Translations under genes and position numbers: made by a program
In this document: positions 8,588 through 16,417 of the stretch, piece by piece
Position numbering within the stretch: the stretch's first letter is position 1
How the letters are laid out: each line of letters opens with the position of its first letter
Assembly: GCA_028823175.1 (NCBI GenBank)
Contig: JAPKBZ010000031.1
Location: 1-44,426, forward strand
Length of the DNA stretch: 44,426 nucleotides
Direction of reading: 5' to 3'
From: Myxococcota bacterium
GTDB lineage: Bacteria > Myxococcota_A > UBA9160 > UBA4427
The notes under the pieces: generated by a model
What the model was told of the DNA's origin: nothing
Seen by the model: the letters and a program-made list of their open reading frames with translations, nothing else
The model's database searches: none

Positions 8588-9406
8588 GTGTTTTTTTTGG
8601 GGGGGGAATCGGTGATCTGGAGGGGTAACTACCAGGGTTCGAGCTTCTTTGAACTTTTACAGGCCGAGCACCCTCAGCTGATGCCGGATTTATCGGCATG
8701 GAGCGAGCATGCGACCGGCTCGGTTCCGCACGGCACGACGGTGTTGGCGATGCGTTACGAGAGCGGCGTAATGGTCGCTGGTGATCGCCTTGCGACGGCG
8801 GGGCATTCGGTTGCGTCGAGAGACGTGGTCAAAGTATTTGCGACGGATAGCCACTCTTGTATGGCGATCTCGGGAGCGGCCGGACCCTCCATCGAGATGG
8901 CGAGGGTCCTTTCCGTCGAACTCGAGCACTACGAAAAAATCGAAGGTCAAGCTCTGGAACTCGATGGGAAGGCGAACAAGCTTTCCCAGATGATTCGCCA
9001 AAACCTCCCGGCAGCGATGCAGGGCCTGGCGGTCGTTCCACTCTTTGCCGGCTTCGATATTCGTCGTAGGAACGGTCGCCTCTGGAAATTCGATATTACG
9101 GGCGGGCGTTACGAGGAAGCCGAGTTCGATGCCACTGGATCAGGTGGACTCTACGCGCGCGAGACAATCAAGCAGGGTTGGAGGCCGGCCATGGACCAGG
9201 GGGCGGCGACTCGTCTGGCTGTCGCAGCCCTGACCGCCGCGGCCGATGAAGACAGGGCCACGGGCGGCGTCGACCTAGAGCGCCGAATTTTTCCAATCGT
9301 CAAGTTCTGCTCGGCTGAGGGTGTGGACGATTGCCCCGAGCAGGACATCGAGGCGGCCTATCGAGAAACCCTAGCCCGGCGAACAGCGGGAGGATCAGCA
9401 GAATGA
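8588..9406 (+). CDS. prcB: 20S proteasome beta subunit (catalytic)
   Basis: Forms the inner proteolytic rings. The propeptide ends in SVPHG and the mature chain should begin at Thr50 (TTVLAMRYESGVMVAGDR). Asp17 and Lys33 of the mature numbering fall at D66 and K82, exactly where the active site needs them; GSGG in FDATGSGGLYAR fits the Ser129/Gly region. About 223 residues mature. The start is unclear: GTG 8588 opens into eight T followed by eight G; GTG 8612 and ATG 8681 are in-frame alternatives. An ATG at 8584 is out of frame by one base across that tract. The stop overlaps the prcA start (ATGA), implying coupled synthesis of both ring subunits. Confidence 0.95.
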   Translation: MFFLGGESVIWRGNYQGSSFFELLQAEHPQLMPDLSAWSEHATGSVPHGTTVLAMRYESGVMVAGDRLATAGHSVASRDVVKVFATDSHSCMAISGAAGPSIEMARVLSVELEHYEKIEGQALELDGKANKLSQMIRQNLPAAMQGLAVVPLFAGFDIRRRNGRLWKFDITGGRYEEAEFDATGSGGLYARETIKQGWRPAMDQGAATRLAVAALTAAADEDRATGGVDLERRIFPIVKFCSAEGVDDCPEQDIEAAYRETLARRTAGGSAE

Positions 9407-10101
9407 GCATGCCCTTCTACGCGTCTCCTGAGCAAATCATGGCGGATAAAGCGGAATTTGCTCGCAAGGGAATCGGTCGTGGCAAGTCCATTGTCGCGCT
9501 CGAGTATGACGGGGGGGTCCTTCTGGTCGCGGAAAATTCGACGAGCCTTTCCAAGGTTGGCGAAATATACGACCGAATCGCCTTTGCCGGGGTCGGCAAA
9601 TTCAGCGAGTTCGATCAGTTGCGAAAACTCGGTGTCAGGTTCGCGGACACCAAGGGTTACTCCTATAGCCGAGAGGATGTGGGGGGGCAGGCTCTAGCCA
9701 ACGCCTACTCCCAGGCAATAGGAGAGGTTTTTACCCGTGAGATGAAACCCCTGGAGATCGAAATCATTGTCGCCGAAGTCGGCGATGATCGTTGGGAGGA
9801 CCATCGGAAAAATTCACTTTACAGGGTGACTTTCGATGGTTTCATCAGCGACCACTCTCACTACTGTGTAATCGGGGGCAACGTTGCCGAAGTAGAGGGC
9901 GAACTCGCCAACAGCTATCGGGAGGGGCTCAGTGCCGCCGACGCGATCAAGCTCGGCCGGCAAGCACTGAGTGCGGGCTCCGAAAGCGGGTCTTCTCTCG
10001 ACGAAGGAGCACTCGAAGTTTGCATTTTGGATCGGGGGAGAGAAGGGCGGAAATTCACTCGGCTCTCCGGCGAGGAAGTGAAGTCTCTTCTCGAGGCCTG
10101 A
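9403..10101 (+). CDS. prcA: 20S proteasome alpha subunit
   Basis: Forms the outer gating rings that dock the Mpa C-termini. 232 residues beginning MSMPFYASPEQIMADK, followed by ARKGIGRGKSIVALEYDGG, very like actinobacterial PrcA (N-terminal gate, helix H0, then the Ntn-hydrolase beta sandwich). FAGVGKFSEFDQLRKLGVRF and the FADTKGYSYSREDV turn are family hallmarks. There is no catalytic Thr, as expected for an alpha subunit. The start is set by the four-base ATGA overlap with prcB; a longer upstream frame runs inside prcB and is not used. A 57-base gap follows before pafA. Confidence 0.95.
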   Translation: MSMPFYASPEQIMADKAEFARKGIGRGKSIVALEYDGGVLLVAENSTSLSKVGEIYDRIAFAGVGKFSEFDQLRKLGVRFADTKGYSYSREDVGGQALANAYSQAIGEVFTREMKPLEIEIIVAEVGDDRWEDHRKNSLYRVTFDGFISDHSHYCVIGGNVAEVEGELANSYREGLSAADAIKLGRQALSAGSESGSSLDEGALEVCILDRGREGRKFTRLSGEEVKSLLEA

Positions 10102-10158
10102 ATAGGCTGATTGATTATCAAGGGAGTTGGCGAGCCTGTCGACGGGACGGTTTAAGTC

Positions 10159-11565
10159 ATGCAGAAACGGATCTACGGGATCGAGACGGAGTATGGGATT
10201 ATTTTTACGCCCGAGGGGCGTAAAACTCTGCCGGTGGAGAAGGCCATCCGGTTTCTCTTCGAGAAATTGATCACGACCGAGCACTTTCTCAACGTGTTCC
10301 TCGAGAATGGCGCCCGATTCTACCAGGATACGGGGTGTCATCCCGAGTACGCGACGCCGGAATGCGCATCGCCCCGTCAGTTGATCGTCTATGACAAGGC
10401 CGGTGAGCGAATCCTGGAGGATCTCCAGAAATACGCCGAGGAAAAAATTCGCGAAGAGCGAATACCGGGCAAGCTATCGATCTTCAAAAACAACACCGAC
10501 TTCGTCGGAAACAGCTACGGATGCCACGAGAATTATCTCGTCGACCGCGATGTCGATTTTTACTATCTCGCAGAGCAGTTGATCCCCTTCCTCGTCACCC
10601 GGCAGATTTATACCGGCGCGGGCAAGGTTTTTCAGACCCAGGACGGGGTCCACTACTGCGTAAGCCAGCGTGCTCAGCATATCTATCAAAAGATATCGGG
10701 CACCACGACCAATGATCGTTCGATCATCAACACGCGAGATGAGCCCCACGCTGATCGGGAAAAATACCGGCGGCTTCATGTCATTGTGGGCGATTCAAAT
10801 ATGAGCGAGTACACCAATTTTATCAAGGTGGGCACTTGCTCGGTTGTCCTTCAGATGATCGAAGACAACTATATCAACAAGGACTTTACGCTTCGGAACC
10901 CGGTGAAGGCGATCAAGGACATCACCTACGACGTCACATGTAAGCGGAAGTTGCGACTGGATAGCGGTCGAGAATATTCGCCCATTGAGATCCAGCGAGA
11001 GTATTGCGAGATGGCTCAAAAGTACATCGAGCAGTATCCCGTCAGTGATGATCACAAAGAAGCTGTGGTCATGTGGCAGTACGTGCTCGACTGTCTCGAG
11101 ACAGATCCCAACAAACTCGATCGCAAGGTGGACTGGATCATCAAGAGGCGTCTGATCGAGTCCTATATCGATCGACACGGGACATCGTGGAACGACCCCA
11201 AGACCTTCATGCTTGACCTTCAGTATCACGATATTCAGAGGGAGCGCGGCCTCTACTACCTGCTGGAGCGGAACGGAGCGGTCGATCGGCTATTTACCGA
11301 TGAAGAGATCGATCTGGCCAAGTCGGAACCTCCGCACAACACCCGTGCCCGAATGCGGGGTGAGTTCATTAAGTTGGCGCGAGAACACTCCATCCAATAC
11401 GACCTGGACTGGTCGAATATCAGGCTGGGAAACCTTCTGAACGTCCGTGTGATTTGCAATAACCCCTTCGAAACGGATACCGAGAAGGTCGCGGAACTGG
11501 TCAGAACCATCCAGAAGACGAACCTTCGCAAGACGAGCCTCTCGAAGCTCGTCATCCAGTCCTAG
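10159..11565 (+). CDS. pafA: Pup-protein ligase PafA
   Basis: Phosphorylates the C-terminal Glu of Pup and joins it to a substrate lysine. 468 residues, same fold as Dop but without the Dop loop. MQKRIYGIETEYGI carries Glu9 for Mg-ATP binding. The catalytic base is D57 in GARFYQDTGCHPEYATPE. FKNNTDFVGNSYGCHENYLV, SIINTRDEPHADREKYRRLH and VGDSNMSEYTN follow. The C-terminal domain, with RARMRGEFIKLA, matches the Pup-binding region. The ribosome site is weak. It closes the proteasome locus; two hairpins lie just downstream. With mpa, dop, pup and prcBA it makes a full conjugation-degradation system. Assignment is very secure. Confidence 0.97.
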   Translation: MQKRIYGIETEYGIIFTPEGRKTLPVEKAIRFLFEKLITTEHFLNVFLENGARFYQDTGCHPEYATPECASPRQLIVYDKAGERILEDLQKYAEEKIREERIPGKLSIFKNNTDFVGNSYGCHENYLVDRDVDFYYLAEQLIPFLVTRQIYTGAGKVFQTQDGVHYCVSQRAQHIYQKISGTTTNDRSIINTRDEPHADREKYRRLHVIVGDSNMSEYTNFIKVGTCSVVLQMIEDNYINKDFTLRNPVKAIKDITYDVTCKRKLRLDSGREYSPIEIQREYCEMAQKYIEQYPVSDDHKEAVVMWQYVLDCLETDPNKLDRKVDWIIKRRLIESYIDRHGTSWNDPKTFMLDLQYHDIQRERGLYYLLERNGAVDRLFTDEEIDLAKSEPPHNTRARMRGEFIKLAREHSIQYDLDWSNIRLGNLLNVRVICNNPFETDTEKVAELVRTIQKTNLRKTSLSKLVIQS

Positions 11566-11576
11566 CCGACTCGTCG

Positions 11577-11621
11577 GGAGAGTCTGGCGCTCTCCGAAAC
11601 TGCTCGGGAGGCAGACCCGAG
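11577..11621 (+). terminator. Two tandem hairpins after pafA
   Basis: GGAGAG/CTCTCC (11577-11582 with 11590-11595) and CTCGGG/CCCGAG (11603-11608 with 11616-11621) follow the pafA stop closely. Neither is followed by a T-run, so they may be a weak terminator or 3' processing barrier at the end of the proteasome locus. Confidence 0.35.
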
Positions 11622-11769
11622 GGGTGGCTTGCAGCGGGCCCAGCGGGCTGCATACTCACGGGTGGAGATTGGAGCCGTGAGGACCTTCGAGTCCCGGCTT
11701 GATTTTGGCGCGGGCTGCTCGAGAGAGTCGCCCCCCAGGCAATCAGGATATGGGGCAAGGAGCAGATCA

Positions 11770-12192
11770 ATGGTATCGGTGGCGGGTCCGGAATTGAGCG
11801 TGGTGGACAACGAAGCGGCGGAGGGGGCGGAGCGAGCGCCGGCCCACGCCGAGGCCGGTGAGCCCAAGGCCTCGGGCCCTAGGCGTGGTCGCCTGCTCGG
11901 GGTAATCGCGGGCCTCGTGATCCTCGCCCTCGGAATTTTGGCCGGCCAGCAATATCGTCGGGCAGGGTTCCTGGCCTCGAGGGTCGACTCCCTCCAGGCC
12001 GAGTTGGTCCAGGTGGAGGGCCAGTTGGTTGCCCATCGAAATCATCTGGCGGCTGTCCGCCGCGGCTTTTCGGATCTTACCTCCGTGGTGGGCCGCCTAC
12101 GCACCGTGGTAGAGGCCGAGCCCGCGGCCGCCGGCGCGTCGTCTCCGACGGTCGAGCGACGTCCCCCGGAGGCGAGTCCTGCGACTCCGTAA
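11770..12192 (+). CDS. Small membrane-anchored coiled-coil protein, unknown function
   Basis: I do not recognise this family. 140 residues from the ATG at 11770, which has a clean AAGGAG site eight bases upstream; longer in-frame starts lack one. Order: an acidic, Ala/Glu-rich cytoplasmic stretch (1-35), a basic PRRGR flank, one membrane segment (about 42-60, LLGVIAGLVILALGILAG), a heptad-rich coiled coil (about 68-115, ASRVDSLQAELVQVEGQL) and a Pro/Ala tail. The layout resembles small division or envelope proteins such as FtsB/FtsL-like or SlyX-like anchors, but no signature supports a name. It lies between the proteasome locus and mreB, so a link to either is possible. Confidence 0.7.
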   Translation: MVSVAGPELSVVDNEAAEGAERAPAHAEAGEPKASGPRRGRLLGVIAGLVILALGILAGQQYRRAGFLASRVDSLQAELVQVEGQLVAHRNHLAAVRRGFSDLTSVVGRLRTVVEAEPAAAGASSPTVERRPPEASPATP

Positions 12193-12225
12193 GGCCAAGT
12201 CGGAAAGACCCACCGTGTCGAGCTC

Positions 12226-12309
12226 GAATTCCCCGAGGGGAATTCTTTGAGTTAGGTTCAGGAAGCCCCTCCCGGCGCTGTGACTTCGCCCCATCGGGAG
12301 CCCTGAACC
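12226..12309 (+). promoter_or_regulatory. Double hairpin region upstream of mreB
   Basis: A perfect palindrome, GAATTCCCCGAGGGGAATTC (12226-12245), followed by TTTGAG, could terminate the preceding gene. Ten bases later GGTTCAGG (12255-12262) pairs with CCTGAACC (12302-12309) and, inside it, CTCCCG (12269-12274) pairs with CGGGAG (12295-12300): a long two-part stem. Together they fill the gap between the coiled-coil gene and mreB. The second structure may be a leader element of mreB. Confidence 0.55.
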
Positions 12310-12436
12310 CGAGAGAAAATAGCGCCTCTCTCCTCCTTCTAGCCCTCAAGTGCTGCGACTTAGTTGCCGATAGGAGAAAGCATGGGCCAAGCCGGTTATT
12401 TCGACCGCGTTCAGTGGCCAAATGAGGATGAGAAGA

Positions 12437-13474
12437 ATGCTGTTGGACTCCCTAGTTGGTCGCTTTTCCCACGATCTGGCGATTGATCTCGGCACGGCGA
12501 ATACCCTGGTCTATGGCCGCGGTGAAGGTCTGATCTGCTCCGAGCCGAGCGTGGTGGCAATCGTCGACAAGAATGATGGTGGCGGGCAGCGAGTTCTCGC
12601 CGTGGGGCACGACGCGAAAGAGATGCTCGGACGGACCCCGGGATCGATTCGTGCGATCCGCCCGATCAAGGAAGGCGTGATCGCCGATTTCGAAATTACC
12701 GAGGCCATGCTTCGCTATTTCATTCGCCGAGCCCACAATCGGCGTGTATTGGCCAGGCCGCGGATCGTGATCTGCGTCCCGCCCTGCATTACGAATGTCG
12801 AGCGCCGCGCAGTGCGCGAGTCGGCCCTGTCTGCGGGAGCCCGAGAGGTCTATCTGATCGATGAGCCCATGGCGGCTGCGATCGGTGCGGGTCTAGATGT
12901 GACGGCGCCCACCGGGAATATGGTCGTGGATATCGGCGGCGGGACGACTGACGTGGCCGTAATCTCGCTCTCTGGAATCGTGACTTCGCAGTCCGTTCGA
13001 ACGGGTGGCGACAAGATGGATGAGGCGATCATCAATTTTGTTCGCCGTAAGTTCAACATGCTGATTGGAGAAAGAACGGCTGAGAAGGTCAAAATGGCGA
13101 TCGGAACCGCGTCGGTGGATACGCCGGTGACTACGATGGAAGTCAAGGGCCGCGATCTGATTGCGGGTATCCCCAAGGTCGTTGAGACCAGTAGCAGCGA
13201 AATCAGGGAAGCCCTGCTCGAGCCGATTCATACAATCATCGAGACGGTCCACCAGACTCTTGAACAAACACCGCCGGAACTCGCGGCAGATATCGTCGAT
13301 CGGGGAATCATGCTGGTCGGTGGCGGATCGCTACTGACCGACCTGGATCAAGTCCTGCGAGAGGCGACCCAGTTGCCGATCGTTCGAAGCGAAGACCCCT
13401 ATTCGGCCGTCGTCCAGGGAGCGGGTAACGCTCTCGATGATCTTACGCTGCTGCGCGAGGTGGCCCGAGCCTAG
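12437..13474 (+). CDS. mreB: Rod-shape-determining actin homologue MreB
   Basis: Membrane-bound actin-like filament protein that guides lateral wall synthesis. 345 residues from ATG 12437, which gives the family-typical start MLLDSLVGRFSHDLAIDLGT and has GAGGATGAG upstream; ATGs at 12422 and 12428 are in frame but add MRMRR. Phosphate motif 1 is DLGTANT (17-23); phosphate 2 is DIGGGTTDVAV (165-175); the adenosine motif is MLVGGGSLL near residue 294. No mreC, mreD or mrdA follows, so it is detached from its usual operon. An out-of-frame 34-codon reading frame with a better ribosome site (ATG 12382) overlaps its start. A strong terminator follows. Confidence 0.95.
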   Translation: MLLDSLVGRFSHDLAIDLGTANTLVYGRGEGLICSEPSVVAIVDKNDGGGQRVLAVGHDAKEMLGRTPGSIRAIRPIKEGVIADFEITEAMLRYFIRRAHNRRVLARPRIVICVPPCITNVERRAVRESALSAGAREVYLIDEPMAAAIGAGLDVTAPTGNMVVDIGGGTTDVAVISLSGIVTSQSVRTGGDKMDEAIINFVRRKFNMLIGERTAEKVKMAIGTASVDTPVTTMEVKGRDLIAGIPKVVETSSSEIREALLEPIHTIIETVHQTLEQTPPELAADIVDRGIMLVGGGSLLTDLDQVLREATQLPIVRSEDPYSAVVQGAGNALDDLTLLREVARA

Positions 13475-13509
13475 CCGCAGTCAAGGAATCAAGTTGGGGG
13501 GAACCGGGA

Positions 13510-13548
13510 GAAAGCGGGGGTCCGAGAGGACGTCCGCTTTCTTTATTT
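13510..13548 (+). terminator. Intrinsic terminator of mreB
   Basis: GAAAGCGG (13510-13517) pairs with CCGCTTTC (13534-13541), with a further GGTCC/GGAC pairing inside, followed by TTTATTT (13542-13548). It lies 35 bases after the mreB stop and just before the next gene. The best terminator in the window by stem and T-tract. Confidence 0.85.
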
Positions 13549-13565
13549 GATAGTCTCCTCGAGTC

Positions 13566-14702
13566 ATGCAAAACACCCCAATCCTCATCGTGGGCGGCGG
13601 GATCGCGGGCCTCACGACCGCATGGCATCTCGCGAAGTCCGGCTGCGGGGCGTCGGTGACGTTGCTTGAGGCCGAGAACCAGCTGGGTTCGCATTCCACG
13701 GCGCTGAATGCCGCCATCCTCCGCACCTTGGGTCCGGATCCACTCTTTACCCGCATCGGGCTCCAGAGTGCCGAGTTCCTTCGCAATCCCCCACCAGGGT
13801 TCAGTGAGGTGCCCTTGATCGACGCATTGGGGCTCGTCTTGGTGGCCGCGCCAGGCCGGCAGGAGGAGATAAGAGCTTGGGTGGCCGCCCTACAGGTGCC
13901 GGAGGGGCACGTTGAAGAACTTGATCGTGACGGACTTCGCGCCGCCATGCCGGGCTTTGAGGCCGAGGTCGGGGCGGCCTGGTCCTTTCCTCGGGAAGGG
14001 CGTCTGGATATCGCGGCGATTGTCGCGGGCTTTACCCGGGGCGCTCGCGAGGGAGGCGTCGAGATTCGTCGGGGCGCCCGAGTGGCTTCCCTTTTGGAGG
14101 AGGCCGGAAGGGTTGTGGGGGTGCGGCTGACGGATGGAAACTCCGTGAGGGGGGAGACCACGGTGCTGGCTGCAGGCGGCTGGGCACAGGCCCTGGGCCG
14201 CTCGGTCGGTTCGCGAGTACGGCTTCGTCCGACCCTGCGCCACCTGGGAGTCACGGCTCCCGTCGCGTCGGTCGAGCGAAGCTGGCCGGTGGTCTGGTAT
14301 TTCGGTGCGTCCAATGAGGAGGAATTCTATTGCCGGCCGGAGGGCGGAGGCATGATGGTGAGCGCCTGCGAGGTCGTCGATACCGACCCAGACCGGCTCG
14401 AGATCGTCGATGAGTGTCGCACCGAGATCGCCCGGAAATGCGGGGTGCACCTGCCCCTCCTCGAGGAGTCGGGGCTCGCGCATTTCTGGTGCGGCATGCG
14501 CACGCTGACCGAGGACGGGCATTTCGTCGTCGGGGCAGATCCAGATCGGCCGGGCCTGTTCTGGGTGGCTGGGCTCGGGGGGTCGGGCATGGTGGCGTCG
14601 GCAGAAGTGGGTCGCATTGCATCGGCTCTGCTACTGGGTGAAGACGTCGAGCCCGAACTCGTAAAGGCCATGTCGCCGAAGAGGTCGGCGGTCAGAGCCT
14701 GA
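13566..14702 (+). CDS. FAD-dependent oxidoreductase, DAO (D-amino-acid/glycine oxidase-like) family
   Basis: 378 residues. A Rossmann dinucleotide motif VGGGIAGLTTAWHLA opens the protein (about 8-22), followed by the acidic residue ending strand 2 (LLEAEN). RLDIAAIVAGFTRGAREGGVEIRRG is the DAO-family segment leading to the second FAD contact, TTVLAAGGWAQALG is the ATG-like strand, and the C-terminal GLFWVAGLGGSGMVASAEVG closes the FAD site. The overall plan is that of DadA, D-arginine dehydrogenase or glycine oxidase: oxidation of an amine or amino acid to the imino form. Substrate cannot be read from the sequence. It lies between a terminator and lysS and has no strong ribosome site. Family secure, specificity open. 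Confidence 0.88.
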   Translation: MQNTPILIVGGGIAGLTTAWHLAKSGCGASVTLLEAENQLGSHSTALNAAILRTLGPDPLFTRIGLQSAEFLRNPPPGFSEVPLIDALGLVLVAAPGRQEEIRAWVAALQVPEGHVEELDRDGLRAAMPGFEAEVGAAWSFPREGRLDIAAIVAGFTRGAREGGVEIRRGARVASLLEEAGRVVGVRLTDGNSVRGETTVLAAGGWAQALGRSVGSRVRLRPTLRHLGVTAPVASVERSWPVVWYFGASNEEEFYCRPEGGGMMVSACEVVDTDPDRLEIVDECRTEIARKCGVHLPLLEESGLAHFWCGMRTLTEDGHFVVGADPDRPGLFWVAGLGGSGMVASAEVGRIASALLLGEDVEPELVKAMSPKRSAVRA

Positions 14703-14754
14703 AAAACCCGCTCGCGTTGGCGCTGCTTGCGACCCTGGGCGATGTTTGGACACG

Positions 14755-16389
14755 ATGGCATCTCAAGAGAAATCGATAAAAAGAAAATCCGACTCCTACT
14801 TTTCGCATTGGGCCGACCACGCCGCTCGGCGCACCCTCGAAGCGCATCCAGCCAGCGCGAAGATCACGGTGGCGGCTGGAATTACCCCCTCGGGCGTGGT
14901 GCATATCGGGAATTTCAGGGAGGTGATGAGCGTTGACCTGGTGGCGCGGGCCCTACGCGACCAGGGAGTCGAAGTCCGTTTCATCTACTCTTGGGACGAT
15001 TTCGACGTGTTTCGAAAGGTGCCCCAGGGCATCCCCGAAGCCGATATGTTGGAGGAGAATCTGCGCCGCAGCGTCGCCGATGTCCCCGATCCCTATGCCC
15101 AGCACGATAGTTACGCTTCTCATTTTATTGCGCTTTTCGAAGAGAGCCTGGCACCCCTCGGGATCGACCCCGAGTTCATCCGGCAATCCGGTCGCTATCG
15201 CAAGGGTGCCTACGCCGAGGGCATTCGCAGGGCCCTGGAGCGGCGCGGCGAGATCCGCGAGATCCTGAACGCTCATCGCAGTCAGCCCCTGGGCGAAGAC
15301 TGGCTTCCCCTGGCAGGTTTTTGCGAGTCCTGCGGGCGGGACGAAATCGAGTTCAGCTGGTCCGGCGACTGGTTCGTGGACTATCGCTGTGGGACATGCG
15401 AGCACGAAGAGTCTGTAGACCTGCGCGAGGGCGGCAGCGTCAAACTCCCCTGGCGGGTTGATTGGCCGATGCGCTGGCGATACGAGGGCGTGGCCTTTGA
15501 ACCGGGAGGCAAGGATCACAGTAGCGCCGGGGGAAGTTACGACACGGGCAGGGAAATCGTGACCCAGGTGTACGAGGGCGAGGCGCCGCAATACGTCGCC
15601 TACGACTTTGTTCGCGTCAAGGGTCGTGGCGGAAAAATTTCGAGCTCTTCGGGCGACGTGATTACGGTGTCCGATTGTCTCGCCATCTATGAGCCTGAGA
15701 TGTTGCGCTGGATTTTTGCAAGTCAGCGTCCGGGCAGTGAGTTTCAGATCTCCTTCGATCTCGATGTGATCAAGCTCTATGAAGACTTCGACCGAGCTCG
15801 CCGTCTGGCGCACGAGGCCGAGGACGGGAGCAAGGCGGACAAGAAGAGGAAGATCGCCCGGCGTACTTTCGAGCTCTCGTCGGTGAGTGCAGCCCGTATC
15901 GAGCCTGGCAGTTCGGTCCCCTTCGCACCCGGATTTCGGGGCCTCTCGGTGATTTTACAGGCCTATGACGGCGACCTTGCTCGCAGCCTCGCGCGCTACG
16001 AAGCGACCGGTGAGGTCAAGACGGAAGCCGAGAGGCAGGCTTTCAGGCACCGTGCGGAGTGCTGCTGGCGATGGATCGAAGAGTATGCACCCGATGATTT
16101 TCGGTATCGCATGCGAGACGAACCCGTTGCGCTCTCCCTCAGCGAAGATCAACGCACGATCCTCGAACGGCTGGTCGTCGTTCTCAGCGAGGAGCCGGAG
16201 ATCAGCGAGGTTGATCTGATTCCGCACATGAAGAGCCTGTGTGAGGGCACGGACCTGACGCTCAAGACCTTTTGCCCCCTGGCCTACGAGTTGCTCATTG
16301 GCAGAGACCAGGGGCCAAAGCTCACGACCCTGCTCACGACCGTCGGCGGCGAGCGGGCGGTTTCCCTGCTTTCCAAAAGCCTCGCGTGA
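14755..16389 (+). CDS. lysS: Class I lysyl-tRNA synthetase
   Basis: Charges tRNA-Lys using a Rossmann (class I) core, unlike the class II LysRS of most bacteria. About 544 residues. HIGN at 50-53 within GITPSGVVHIGNFREV replaces HIGH, and KISSS at 294-298 within GGKISSSSGDVI is the KMSKS equivalent. Four cysteines, CESC (190-193) and CGTC (212-215), form the zinc ribbon typical of the archaeal-type enzyme. The C-terminal alpha-helical cage domain follows. ATG 14755 is preferred over the TTG three codons earlier; neither has a good ribosome site. It converges with mltG across a 28-base gap. Known in archaea, alphaproteobacteria, spirochaetes and scattered other bacteria. Whether a class II copy exists elsewhere cannot be seen. 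Confidence 0.95.
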   Translation: MASQEKSIKRKSDSYFSHWADHAARRTLEAHPASAKITVAAGITPSGVVHIGNFREVMSVDLVARALRDQGVEVRFIYSWDDFDVFRKVPQGIPEADMLEENLRRSVADVPDPYAQHDSYASHFIALFEESLAPLGIDPEFIRQSGRYRKGAYAEGIRRALERRGEIREILNAHRSQPLGEDWLPLAGFCESCGRDEIEFSWSGDWFVDYRCGTCEHEESVDLREGGSVKLPWRVDWPMRWRYEGVAFEPGGKDHSSAGGSYDTGREIVTQVYEGEAPQYVAYDFVRVKGRGGKISSSSGDVITVSDCLAIYEPEMLRWIFASQRPGSEFQISFDLDVIKLYEDFDRARRLAHEAEDGSKADKKRKIARRTFELSSVSAARIEPGSSVPFAPGFRGLSVILQAYDGDLARSLARYEATGEVKTEAERQAFRHRAECCWRWIEEYAPDDFRYRMRDEPVALSLSEDQRTILERLVVVLSEEPEISEVDLIPHMKSLCEGTDLTLKTFCPLAYELLIGRDQGPKLTTLLTTVGGERAVSLLSKSLA

Positions 16390-16417
16390 GTCGCCGCGAG
16401 GGACGGCTTCGAGTCGT

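Noticed and set aside
13481..14314. Minus-strand frame opposite the FAD oxidoreductase
   Set aside because: Ser/Pro/Arg-rich shadow crossing the mreB terminator.
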